From: JBBQSN01 sp038213835
Lineage (GTDB): Bacteria; Actinomycetota; Actinomycetes; Actinomycetales; CAWJMD01
Direction of reading: 5' to 3'
DNA length: 25,134 nt
NCBI GenBank assembly: GCA_038213835.1
Contig: JBBQSN010000029.1
Coordinates: 1-25,134 of the forward strand
Numbering within the stretch: position 1 is the first letter of the stretch; each line of letters opens with the position of its first letter. The notes beneath the pieces were generated by a model. The model worked only from the letters and a program-made list of their open reading frames with translations. It was not told where the DNA came from and did no database searches. Shown piece after piece: positions 18,603-25,134 of this stretch. The position numbers and the translations under genes are program-made.

Positions 18603-19340
18603 ATGAGTTCGGCTGACATCCGCTTCTACTTCGACCCGGTGTGCCCGTTCTGCTGGCTGACGAGCAAGTGGATCCGGATGGTGCAGGCCGAGCGGGATCT
18701 CACCGTGGACTGGCGGTTCATCTCGCTGCGGCTGATCAACTCCCACATCGACTACGACGCCCACTTCCCGCCGGAGTACGAAGCCGGGCACACGGCCGGC
18801 CTGCGGCTCCTGCGGGTGGCCGCTCGAGTGCGCGCCGAGCACGGTCCCCAGGCACTGGACCCGCTGCAGGCCGCCTTCGGGGCGCACACCTTCGACAGGC
18901 CCCCGCCCGCCGACGTCGCCGGCGAGGAGGAGCATCGTGAGCGACGCGGCACCCGGGAGTTCGTCGGGCCGGTCCTGCGCGAGGCCGGTCTGCCCACCGA
19001 CCTGGCCGAAGCCCTCGACGAGGAGTCCTGGGACAGCGATATCCGAGCGGACGGCGAGGAGGCGCTCACGCTGACCGGCAAGGACGTCGGCACACCGATC
19101 ATCCACTTCGAGCCCCCGGACGGGGTCGCGTTCTTCGGCCCGGTGATCAGTCGGCTCCCCGAGAAGGAGACGGCCGGCGAGCTGTGGGACCACGTGGTGG
19201 GCCTGGCTCGGTTCCCGGGGTTCGCCGAGCTGAAGCGCAGCCTGCGCGAGCAGCCGCAGCTGGTGGGGTTAGGCGTGCCGACGGGCACCACCGGCAAGCA
19301 GGAGGACTGGCACGGTGGCAGCCGCCGACAGAAGAAGTGA
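18603..19340 (+). CDS. Mycothiol-dependent nitroreductase Rv2466c-like, DsbA fold
   Basis: The 245-residue protein has a thioredoxin fold with the CPFC redox motif at C14-C17, set in FYFDPVCPFCWLTSKWI. This matches the FDPLCPWCW...TSRWI region of M. tuberculosis Rv2466c, a mycothiol-dependent oxidoreductase that activates nitro compounds and helps resist oxidative stress. The EDVGTP-like GKDVGTPIIHF (cis-Pro loop), VAFFGPVISRLP and FAELKRSL segments extend the similarity through the C-terminus. The tail after GTTGKQEDW is basic and unusual. The gene appears leaderless. It is followed 7 nt later by the SRPBCC pseudogene, and the uricase peroxide offers a loose functional link. Confidence 0.85.
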   Translation: MSSADIRFYFDPVCPFCWLTSKWIRMVQAERDLTVDWRFISLRLINSHIDYDAHFPPEYEAGHTAGLRLLRVAARVRAEHGPQALDPLQAAFGAHTFDRPPPADVAGEEEHRERRGTREFVGPVLREAGLPTDLAEALDEESWDSDIRADGEEALTLTGKDVGTPIIHFEPPDGVAFFGPVISRLPEKETAGELWDHVVGLARFPGFAELKRSLREQPQLVGLGVPTGTTGKQEDWHGGSRRQKK

Positions 19341-19347
19341 GCGACCG

Positions 19348-19757
19348 ATGACCGACACGCCGGCACGCAGCCATGAGCAGTCGATCATCATCGAGGCCAC
19401 ACCCGAGGCGCTCTACGACCTCGTCAGCGACATCACCCGCACCGGTGAGTGGAGCCCGGTCTGCACGGCGTGCTGGTGGGACGACGCGGGGCGCGGCGGG
19501 CCAGGTCGGCGTCTGGTTCACCGGCCACAACGAGCTGCTCGAGCGCACCTGGGAGACCGGTCCCAGATCGCCGTCGCCGACCGGGGCCGGGAGTTCGCCT
19601 GGGTCGTGGGCGGCAGCTACGTGCGGTGGGGATCGCCATGTTCCCGGAGACGCATGGAGACCGGGCGGCGGCAGAGATCCAGGAGCGCACCCGGCAGGCT
19701 CACGACGGGATCCCCCGGACGCTCGAGGCGATCAAGCGGATCGCCGAGCCTCCCTGA
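19348..19757 (+). pseudogene. Broken SRPBCC (polyketide cyclase-like) gene
   Basis: Three frames together reconstruct one SRPBCC protein. From ATG 19348 frame one reads an HEQSIIIEATPEALYDLVSDITRTGEWSPV-type N-terminus as far as about 19488. A +1 shift near 19487-19490 leads to GAAGQVGVWFTGHNELLERTWET. A -1 shift near 19557 returns to RSQIAVADRGREFAWVVGGSYVRWG. After about 19634 a third frame gives IAMFPETHGDRAAAEIQERT...AIKRIAEPP and a stop at 19757. About 22-25 residues expected between RWG and IAMF (the TPV-GGT-TESW strand region) are missing. Sequencing error might explain single-base shifts, but the internal loss argues for a decayed gene. The family binds hydrophobic ligands. Confidence 0.75.
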
Positions 19758-19840
19758 GCTGCATGAGCGGACGAGGCACTGGTCGCCGACGTCAACGATC
19801 CGTCACCCGCTCCCGGGTGTCCTCCGGGCGCCCCCGCCCC

Positions 19841-19846
19841 TAGAGT
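19841..19846 (+). promoter_or_regulatory. -10 box TAGAGT of the tusA-dsrE-radical SAM operon
   Basis: TAGAGT ends six bases before the GTG at 19853, placing the predicted +1 on the G of the start codon. No ribosome binding site is seen upstream. This is the third gene in the window with exactly this spacing. Confidence 0.6.
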
Positions 19847-19852
19847 CGCATC

Positions 19853-20140
19853 GTGACCGCCGGGGAGCGTGACGCCGATCGCCACCTGATCGACGGTGGT
19901 GACCTCGGTTGCGGAGAACTGCTTCTCAAGGTCGCGCGCGAGGTCCGGCAGCTGCCGCCCGGCTCCCTGGTACGGCTTCGGACCCTGGACGCCGGCGCCC
20001 CGGTCGAGGTGCCCACGTGGTGCCGACTCACCGGCCATCACTACCTCGGCCTGATCAACGACGTGCGGGGCGACCGGACGTTCGCCTTCCGGACCCGCGC
20101 GCCAGACAACCGTCCGACACCCACAGGAGTCCCCTCATGA
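19853..20140 (+). CDS. TusA-like sulfur carrier protein
   Basis: The 95-residue protein resembles TusA/SirA sulfur carriers: a VDGGDLGCGELLLKVAREV strand-helix with the single likely persulfide cysteine C20, then a LPPGSLVRLRTLD strand and a VPTWCRLTGHHYL helix. The classical CPxP motif is replaced by CGEL, as in several actinobacterial TusA relatives. In the family this cysteine accepts sulfane sulfur and passes it on. The GTG start is predicted leaderless. The stop overlaps the DsrE gene by ATGA (20137-20140). The N-terminal domain of the radical SAM protein two genes on is a clear paralogue. Confidence 0.8.
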   Translation: MTAGERDADRHLIDGGDLGCGELLLKVAREVRQLPPGSLVRLRTLDAGAPVEVPTWCRLTGHHYLGLINDVRGDRTFAFRTRAPDNRPTPTGVPS

Positions 20141-20493
20141 GCATCCTCGTCTCCCTCGCCAGCAGCCACACCGACCCCGACCGGGCGACGGTGGCCTTCG
20201 TCATCGCAGGCGCCGCCGTCGCCTCCGGCCAGGACACGACGGTCTTCCTGTCCTCCGACGGAGCCTGGCTCGGCAAGCGGGGCGAGGCCGAGAAGATCAA
20301 CGAGGACGGGTTCGCCCCGCTGTCCGAGCTGCGTGATGCGTTCCTGGAGGCGGGAGGCACGGTCATCGTCTGCACCCCCTGCGCCAAGAAGCGCGGCATC
20401 ACCGAGGACGAGATGATCCCCGGCGCGGTGATCGCCGGAGGCGCTGCGGTCGTCGCCCTCATGGTCGACGGCGCATCCACCTTGTCGTACTGA
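20137..20493 (+). CDS. DsrE-family sulfur-relay protein
   Basis: The 118-residue protein has the DsrE/DsrF Rossmann-like pattern: MSILVSLASSHTDPDRATVAFVIAGAA, then GQDTTVFLSSDGAWL, and GGTVIVCTPCAKKRGI with C79 and C82, where DsrE proteins keep their reactive cysteine. The KKRGI...MIPGAVIAGGAA stretch is typical. AGGAG at 20125-20129 serves the ATG, which also overlaps the tusA stop. DsrE proteins pass sulfur to or from TusA. The radical SAM gene follows after 9 nt, so all three are probably one transcript and one functional unit. Confidence 0.82.
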   Translation: MSILVSLASSHTDPDRATVAFVIAGAAVASGQDTTVFLSSDGAWLGKRGEAEKINEDGFAPLSELRDAFLEAGGTVIVCTPCAKKRGITEDEMIPGAVIAGGAAVVALMVDGASTLSY

Positions 20494-20502
20494 GTCGGCC
20501 TC

Positions 20503-21636
20503 GTGAGCGCTCCGGATCCGACCGAGACCGCCGTCGGGCCCGCCGCCGAGGTCGACGGCGGGGACATGGACTGCGGTAGCGGCCTGCTCTTGCTGCTGAC
20601 CCGCACCATCCGCCGGATCTCCTCCGGCGAGGACCTGCTCGTGCACACCCGCGAACGCACTGTGCCGCCGGACCTGAAGGACTGGGCCCGGCTGGCGGGC
20701 CACGAGCTGCGCCAGGTCGACGCCGACACCCCAGCAGGTCCGTGGCACGTCGTGGTCCGCAGGGGGGCACCCGCCGCGCCAGCGGGTCACCGAGGGAGAA
20801 CGGGCGACCCGGACCGGACCGAGAACCTGCGCTACAGCGAGGGCGACGCCGTCCCACTAGGCAGCCGGCTGTGGCTGTACTCCAACTTCCACTGCAACCT
20901 GGCCTGCACGTACTGCTGCGCGGAGTCGGCTCCCGCCGCGCCGGCGCGGCTGCTGCCCGTGGCGACCGCGGTGGCCGCGGCGCAGGAGTTCTCGGCCCTG
21001 GGTGGGCGGGAGCTGTTCGTCACCGGGGGCGAACCGTTCCTGCACCCGGAGGTGGGCGACCTGCTGCGGAACCTGGCCGCGATCCTGCCGGTCACCGTGC
21101 TGACCAACGGCATGGTGTTCCACCGTGGGGCGCGACGGCAGGCGCTGGAGTCCCTGCCCCGCGACCGCGTGGTCCTCCAGGTCAGCCTGGACTCCGCCGG
21201 GCCGGACCTGCACGACCGGCACCGCGGCGCCGGCAGCCACGCCCGTGCCGTCGACGGGATCCGGCTGGCCGCGGGGCTCGGCTTCGTCGTCCGGGTCGCG
21301 GCCACCATGCACCCCGAGGAGCTGGACGCGGCCGGCGAGCTGCACCGGACGCTCGCGGGCCTGGGCATCCCCCCCGAGCACCGGGTGATCCGCCCGGTCG
21401 CGCAGCAGGGTTTCGCGGACGCAGGGATCCCGGTGACCATCGACGACCTGGAGCCCGAGCCCGCGCTCACCGCCGACGGTGTCTGGTGGCACCCGGTGGC
21501 GATCACCGACCCCGCGATGCGGGTCTCGGACTCGCCGCTGCCGGTCCAGGACTGCCTGGACACCATCGCCGACACCCTGGCCGTGCAGCACGCCGCACGC
21601 TCCGAGGGCCGTCGTCACGTCTTCCGCTGCGCCTGA
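20503..21636 (+). CDS. TusA domain - radical SAM fusion protein
   Basis: The protein has 377 residues from GTG 20503. Residues 10-75 (VDGGDMDCGSGLLLLLTRTIRR... then DWARLAGHELRQVD) parallel the TusA-like gene upstream, with C24 at the persulfide position. The radical SAM domain covers about 118-320. CNLACTYC (C131, C135, C138) binds the 4Fe-4S cluster, and TGGEP (174-178) contacts SAM. SLDSAGPDLHDRHRG is typical of the barrel. No SPASM-type cysteine cluster follows; only a Cys in PVQDC and one in the terminal FRCA remain. An attached sulfur carrier suggests sulfur transfer to a substrate, or a TusA-like domain used only for docking. The substrate is unknown. Confidence 0.82.
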   Translation: MSAPDPTETAVGPAAEVDGGDMDCGSGLLLLLTRTIRRISSGEDLLVHTRERTVPPDLKDWARLAGHELRQVDADTPAGPWHVVVRRGAPAAPAGHRGRTGDPDRTENLRYSEGDAVPLGSRLWLYSNFHCNLACTYCCAESAPAAPARLLPVATAVAAAQEFSALGGRELFVTGGEPFLHPEVGDLLRNLAAILPVTVLTNGMVFHRGARRQALESLPRDRVVLQVSLDSAGPDLHDRHRGAGSHARAVDGIRLAAGLGFVVRVAATMHPEELDAAGELHRTLAGLGIPPEHRVIRPVAQQGFADAGIPVTIDDLEPEPALTADGVWWHPVAITDPAMRVSDSPLPVQDCLDTIADTLAVQHAARSEGRRHVFRCA

Positions 21637-21710
21637 GCCGGGACTCGGCCACAGCCCGAGCGGCCGCCCAGGCGGTCGTGCTGCTGGCCCCGACGAGCCA
21701 CGATCGTCTC

Positions 21711-21743
21711 TTGACCGCAACCATAAGCGCGCTTACGGTTGCG
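21711..21743 (+). promoter_or_regulatory. Promoter with 28-bp palindromic operator (SRPBCC-marR)
   Basis: TTGACC (21711-21716), a 17-bp spacer and TACGGT (21734-21739) make the only well-formed -35/-10 pair I see in the window. A palindrome at 21716-21743 has half-sites CGCAACCATAAGCG and CGCTTACGGTTGCG, with one mismatched pair out of 14. It fills the spacer and the -10 box, so a bound repressor would exclude RNA polymerase. The MarR-type protein encoded downstream is the natural candidate ligand, though TetR-type proteins use similar sites. Confidence 0.7.
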
Positions 21744-21780
21744 TGGCGATGGCAGGGTGCCGCTGGCTGACAGGACGATC

Positions 21781-22224
21781 ATGTGGAGCTTCGAGCACGC
21801 CGAGACCACCAGCGCGACACCTGACCGGCTGTGGGCCCTGTACGCCGAGCCGACGACCTGGCCCCGGTGGGACCAGGAGATCGCCGCAGTGACCGTGCAG
21901 GGCCCGGTAGCCGTCGGCACTCGCGGCCGACTCACGCCGGTCACCGGCCCCGCAGCCTGGTTCACCTTCACCGAGGTCGACCCGGGCGTCGGATTCACGA
22001 ACGTGAGCCGGCTCCCGCTGGCACGGCTGACCCTGGTGCACCACATCGAGGCGACGGCCGCCGGAAGTCGCTTCACCCATCAGGTCACGATCACCGGTCC
22101 GTCGAGCCCGCTGTTCGCGCGGGTCCTCAGCAGGAGCCTCGCCGCTGGCCTGCCGACGGCGATGAGGAACCTGGCCCGACTCGCCGAGGCCGCCCCTGCC
22201 CCCTTGCTCCCGCCGAGGTCATGA
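21781..22224 (+). CDS. SRPBCC family protein
   Basis: The 147-residue protein is a small START/Bet v1-like ligand-binding protein. It begins MWSFEHAETTSATPDRLWALYAEPTTWPRWDQEI, the standard SRPBCC opening with the W-x-x-W helix, and ends in a long C-terminal helix (SPLFARVLSRSLAAGLPTAMRNLARLAE). ATG 21781 is chosen because AGGA lies at 21772-21775; an upstream TTG at 21739 would sit within the -10 box. The stop overlaps the MarR start (ATGA, 22221-22224). SRPBCC-MarR pairs are common in actinobacteria. The ligand is unknown. Confidence 0.82.
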   Translation: MWSFEHAETTSATPDRLWALYAEPTTWPRWDQEIAAVTVQGPVAVGTRGRLTPVTGPAAWFTFTEVDPGVGFTNVSRLPLARLTLVHHIEATAAGSRFTHQVTITGPSSPLFARVLSRSLAAGLPTAMRNLARLAEAAPAPLLPPRS

Positions 22225-25134
22225 CAGGCGACGACGTCCCCGCGCCACCCACACCGACCGGCCCGCAGGACAGCCCCGGCTTCATGATGTGGCGCGCGAC
22301 CCTGAGCTGGCAGCGCGTCATCGCGACCGCCCTTCGACCCGTCGACCTCACCCACGTGCAGTTCGTCCTGCTGGCCAGCGTCTGGTGGCTCTCGGACCAG
22401 GGCGGCTCGACCCACCACCTGCCGAGCCAGCGCGCGGTCGCCACGCACGCCGGGGTCGATGTGATGATGACCAGCCAGGTCCTGCGGGCGCTCGAGCGCA
22501 GGGGACTGCTCGCCCGTGCGCCTGACCCCGCCGATGCCCGGGTCAAACGCCTCGCCGTGACCCACGACGGGAGGCGTCTGGCCGAGCAGGCCATCAGCCT
22601 CGTCGAGGCGGCTGACCAGAGCGCCCCCACGGTCACGATCTCCTGCCCGACCCGCGCCAACGGGTCCTGGGACGACACCCCACCGAGCGACCCGGTGGCG
22701 TGCACGGCCGTCACCGGCGGGACCTCGTACTCGGGGATCTCGAAGATGACCGTCACCGTCGACGGTGCGGCGGTCTCGACACCAGCGATCGAGGGTGCGC
22801 CTCGGACGGCGAACTTCTCGGTGTCCAAGACGCCCGGTTCGCACACGATCGTGGCGTCGACGACGTCGGCGTCCGGGCTGGTCTCGGCCACCCAGACGTA
22901 CACCTTCGGGTACGGCGGCGCGTCGTTGACGTCGCCGGCCTTGGGTGACGCCACGAACGGCAAGTTCGTGATCGAGGCCGGTGGGCCGCCACGCGGGGCC
23001 GCGGCGACGGTGTCGGCGTCGCTGCGGTGGCGCCTGGCAGGGGCCGGGGACGAGACGTCCGGGTGGAACATCGCGGCCCTCGGGACGACCCCGGCGACAC
23101 CGGTGGTGACCAACGACACCGGCGGTGCCCCAACAGGAACGCAACCGGTCAAGACCCGGTTCGTGTGGGACTCCACCACCGCGACCACCGACACCACGAC
23201 CTCTCCCGCGACGGAACTCCCGACCCGGACACCGGTCCGGTTCGATGTGCAGGTCTGCTTCACCTACGACGCGGTGGTGACGCAGTGCACCTGGTCCCAA
23301 CCTGCGGTGTCGGGTCCGGCGACGATTACGCGGATGCCGCACGCGTTCGGCAACGGCTACCCGACCGCTGAGGCGGGGCCGGGGCAGGTGGCGTTGTTCA
23401 CGGGGGAGTGGAACACCTCGGTCACCGACGTCACCGTCCCGGCCTACACCGGCACCCTGTCGCTGTCCCGGTCGCACTCGACCTACGACGGGGTGGACGA
23501 CCTGACGAAGTGGCCCTCGCTGCCCGGGTCCGGTGTCCTCGGTCCGGGCTGGACCCTGGGCCTGGACGGGTCCGACCTCGGCGCCGCCGAGCTGCAGGTC
23601 GTGGACGCCACCCACCTGGACGGCACCATCAGCTTCATCGACGCCGACGGCACCGCCCTGGTGTTCGCACCGCCCCGCATCGGCACCGCACCGGCCGGGT
23701 TGCGCCGCACCACCGCGACCTTGACCGCTGGGAACTGGTTGCCGGTCGACGAGGACACCGCCGCCGCCGGGGTGGTGCTGTCCGTCCGCGACGTCGCCTC
23801 GGTTGTCTCCGGGGTCGCTACCGCGACCCCGGGTGGTGGTCTGGACCTGTTGCTGCGGGACGAGGACGGCACCGTCACCACCTACGTCTCCCAGACCGCA
23901 CCCGGTTGGGCCAACGGCAAGGGCACGCCCGGCACCTACACCCCGGGCCTGGTCGACGAACCCGGCCAGCTCGGCGCCACCGTGTACTCCCGTGACAGCG
24001 CGGGCAAGGTCACCCGAATCTTGGCGCCGGCCCCGCCCGGTGTGACCTGCCCGGCCACCGGTGACCTGGTGCCAGGCTGCCGCGCCCTGGAACTGTCCTA
24101 CGGTGTCAGCCCGGCACCCGGCACGGGTCCGTCCGACCCGGACGTCAAGCGGGACGTCACCGGCCAGCTCAAGACGGTGAGCTACTTCGCGCACAACGCC
24201 AACTGCACCGGCACCGGGATGGTGTCCAAGCCGCAGAGCATGTGCTCGGTCACCATCGCCGAGTACGGCTACGACGCCTCCGGACGGCTGATCGAAGCCA
24301 AGGACAGCCGCGCCCAGCAGAGCACCGCCTACGCCTACGACGACGCCGGTTCGGTGAAGACCCCACGGATCAAGACCATCACCCCGGCCGGGTTGGCCCG
24401 GTTCACGCTGAACTACGCCACCAACATCGCCGGGTCCGCCTCCGGCCTGCCCAAGCAGCTGGCCTCGGTGGACCGCGGCAACCCCGCCGGTACCGGCTCG
24501 GACGTGCGGGTGTCCTCGTTCGTGTACGGCATCGACCCCACCATCCAGGGCGCGGCCGCCGGGTTGCCGGCGCTTGCCGCCTCGGACGTCACGGTCTGGC
24601 AGCAGAAGGGCTCCCCGGCCTACGGTGCAGCCGTGTTCTCCGGCGCCACCGACCCCGGCACCCACAACGCTGCGGGGAGCATCTCGGCGGCGACGTGGAA
24701 GAAGGCCGACCTGCAATACACGACCGCCGACGGGTGGACGGTCAACACCGCCTCCCACGGCGCCGGCGGGTGGCAGATCACCGCCCAGGACTACGACACC
24801 CACGGCAACGTGACCCGATCCCTGGACGCCGGCGCCATCACCCAGCACACCGACGACGTCGCTGCGGGCGCCCCCGGAGTGCAGGTGTCCGCGGACCCGT
24901 ACGCCACCCTGACCCAGTTCAACACCGACGAAAGCCTTGCTGCCGCGGCCACGATGGCCGACGGCACCGTCCTACCCGCCGGCCATGTGATGTCCGCTGC
25001 TGGTACCAAGGTGCTGCACGAGTGGGGCCCATCCCGCTGGGCCATGACCGACTCGGACGGGCCGGCCGGGCCCGACCCGGCGAGCATGCAGTGGGTCCGC
25101 CCCCACACCCGCACCGTCCTGGACGAAGGGGCGC
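22221..25134 (+). CDS. MarR regulator fused in frame to an RHS/YD-repeat protein, 3' end missing
   Basis: Reading codon by codon from ATG 22221, I find no stop to the window end (971 codons). Residues 1-133 are a MarR winged helix: LTHVQFVLLASVWWLSDQG, LPSQRAVATHAGVDVMMTSQVLRALERRGLL, the DPADARVKRLAVTHDGRRLAEQA wing, and VEAADQ, where the last dimerisation helix should begin. From about nt 22620 the text becomes SAPTVTISCPTRANGSW, an Ig-like segment usual in actinobacterial RHS wall proteins. It continues with TGTLSLSRSHSTYDG, GVLGPGWTLGLDG, an FIDADGTALVF strand and a YD repeat YGYDASGRLIEAKDSR (residue 682 on). The RHS part lacks its signal peptide, and no start for it is evident. A recombination scar or an assembly join is more likely than a working fusion. 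Confidence 0.75.
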   Translation, partial: MTGDDVPAPPTPTGPQDSPGFMMWRATLSWQRVIATALRPVDLTHVQFVLLASVWWLSDQGGSTHHLPSQRAVATHAGVDVMMTSQVLRALERRGLLARAPDPADARVKRLAVTHDGRRLAEQAISLVEAADQSAPTVTISCPTRANGSWDDTPPSDPVACTAVTGGTSYSGISKMTVTVDGAAVSTPAIEGAPRTANFSVSKTPGSHTIVASTTSASGLVSATQTYTFGYGGASLTSPALGDATNGKFVIEAGGPPRGAAATVSASLRWRLAGAGDETSGWNIAALGTTPATPVVTNDTGGAPTGTQPVKTRFVWDSTTATTDTTTSPATELPTRTPVRFDVQVCFTYDAVVTQCTWSQPAVSGPATITRMPHAFGNGYPTAEAGPGQVALFTGEWNTSVTDVTVPAYTGTLSLSRSHSTYDGVDDLTKWPSLPGSGVLGPGWTLGLDGSDLGAAELQVVDATHLDGTISFIDADGTALVFAPPRIGTAPAGLRRTTATLTAGNWLPVDEDTAAAGVVLSVRDVASVVSGVATATPGGGLDLLLRDEDGTVTTYVSQTAPGWANGKGTPGTYTPGLVDEPGQLGATVYSRDSAGKVTRILAPAPPGVTCPATGDLVPGCRALELSYGVSPAPGTGPSDPDVKRDVTGQLKTVSYFAHNANCTGTGMVSKPQSMCSVTIAEYGYDASGRLIEAKDSRAQQSTAYAYDDAGSVKTPRIKTITPAGLARFTLNYATNIAGSASGLPKQLASVDRGNPAGTGSDVRVSSFVYGIDPTIQGAAAGLPALAASDVTVWQQKGSPAYGAAVFSGATDPGTHNAAGSISAATWKKADLQYTTADGWTVNTASHGAGGWQITAQDYDTHGNVTRSLDAGAITQHTDDVAAGAPGVQVSADPYATLTQFNTDESLAAAATMADGTVLPAGHVMSAAGTKVLHEWGPSRWAMTDSDGPAGPDPASMQWVRPHTRTVLDEGA

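Noticed and set aside
21637..21710. Possible terminator after the radical SAM gene
   Set aside because: CTCGG/CCGAG arms of about five pairs are the best found. This is not convincing in such GC-rich sequence.
22600..22640. Insertion sequence or attachment site at the MarR-RHS junction
   Set aside because: No terminal inverted repeats, target duplication, integrase or transposase can be seen; the join is direct.
22080..24848. Minus-strand frame of over 900 codons opposite the MarR-RHS frame
   Set aside because: Its translation is Gly/Arg/Val/Asp-rich and without domains, while the plus strand gives clear MarR and RHS motifs through the same bases.

Overview
The window is very GC-rich. It uses GTG and ATG starts, many 4-base stop/start overlaps, and -10 boxes of the TANNNT type without a clear -35. 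It encodes a mycothiol-dependent nitroreductase-like protein and a surface protein with a LAxTG sorting signal. Together these point to a high-GC Gram-positive actinobacterium; a Nocardioides-like member of the Propionibacteriales is my best guess, inferred from gene content only.

Layout. (1) Positions 1-3819 hold two secreted proteins of the choice-of-anchor M type. The first is cut by the window edge. The second has four domains and a C-terminal sorting signal. A 19-bp hairpin separates them. (2) Positions 4025-4236 hold a broken GlcG/HbpS-like gene that runs in frame into an aldolase/lyase-family gene. (3) Positions 4234-15935 form a purine-degradation locus in two blocks. Block A is the DUF6986 lyase, uricase, OHCU decarboxylase, hydroxyisourate hydrolase, allantoinase and ureidoglycine aminohydrolase. 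Block B is the two xanthine dehydrogenase subunits, XdhC and guanine deaminase. An IclR-type regulator follows, and malate synthase is convergent on the minus strand. Together they take guanine to xanthine, urate, allantoin and ureidoglycolate, with the released glyoxylate fixed into malate. Allantoate amidohydrolase and the ureidoglycolate-cleaving enzyme are not in the window. (4) Positions 18603-19757 hold an Rv2466c-like DsbA-fold reductase and a decayed SRPBCC gene. (5) Positions 19853-21636 hold a compact three-gene cassette: a TusA-like protein, a DsrE-like protein, and a radical SAM enzyme whose N-terminus is a second TusA-like domain. I regard this as the best candidate for an undescribed sulfur-transfer or modification system. 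(6) Positions 21711-25134 hold a promoter with a 28-bp palindromic operator, an SRPBCC gene, and an overlapping MarR-type regulator. The MarR frame does not stop. It runs without interruption into an RHS/YD-repeat wall protein and off the window end, giving an unexpected chimeric reading frame of at least 971 codons.

Regulation visible in the sequence: three genes (iclR, the Rv2466c-like gene and tusA) have a TANNNT box placed so that the predicted transcription start is the first base of the start codon, which suggests leaderless mRNAs. The iclR promoter carries a TTTCC-N7-GGAAA palindrome over its -10 box and start codon. A related sequence lies upstream of xdhA.
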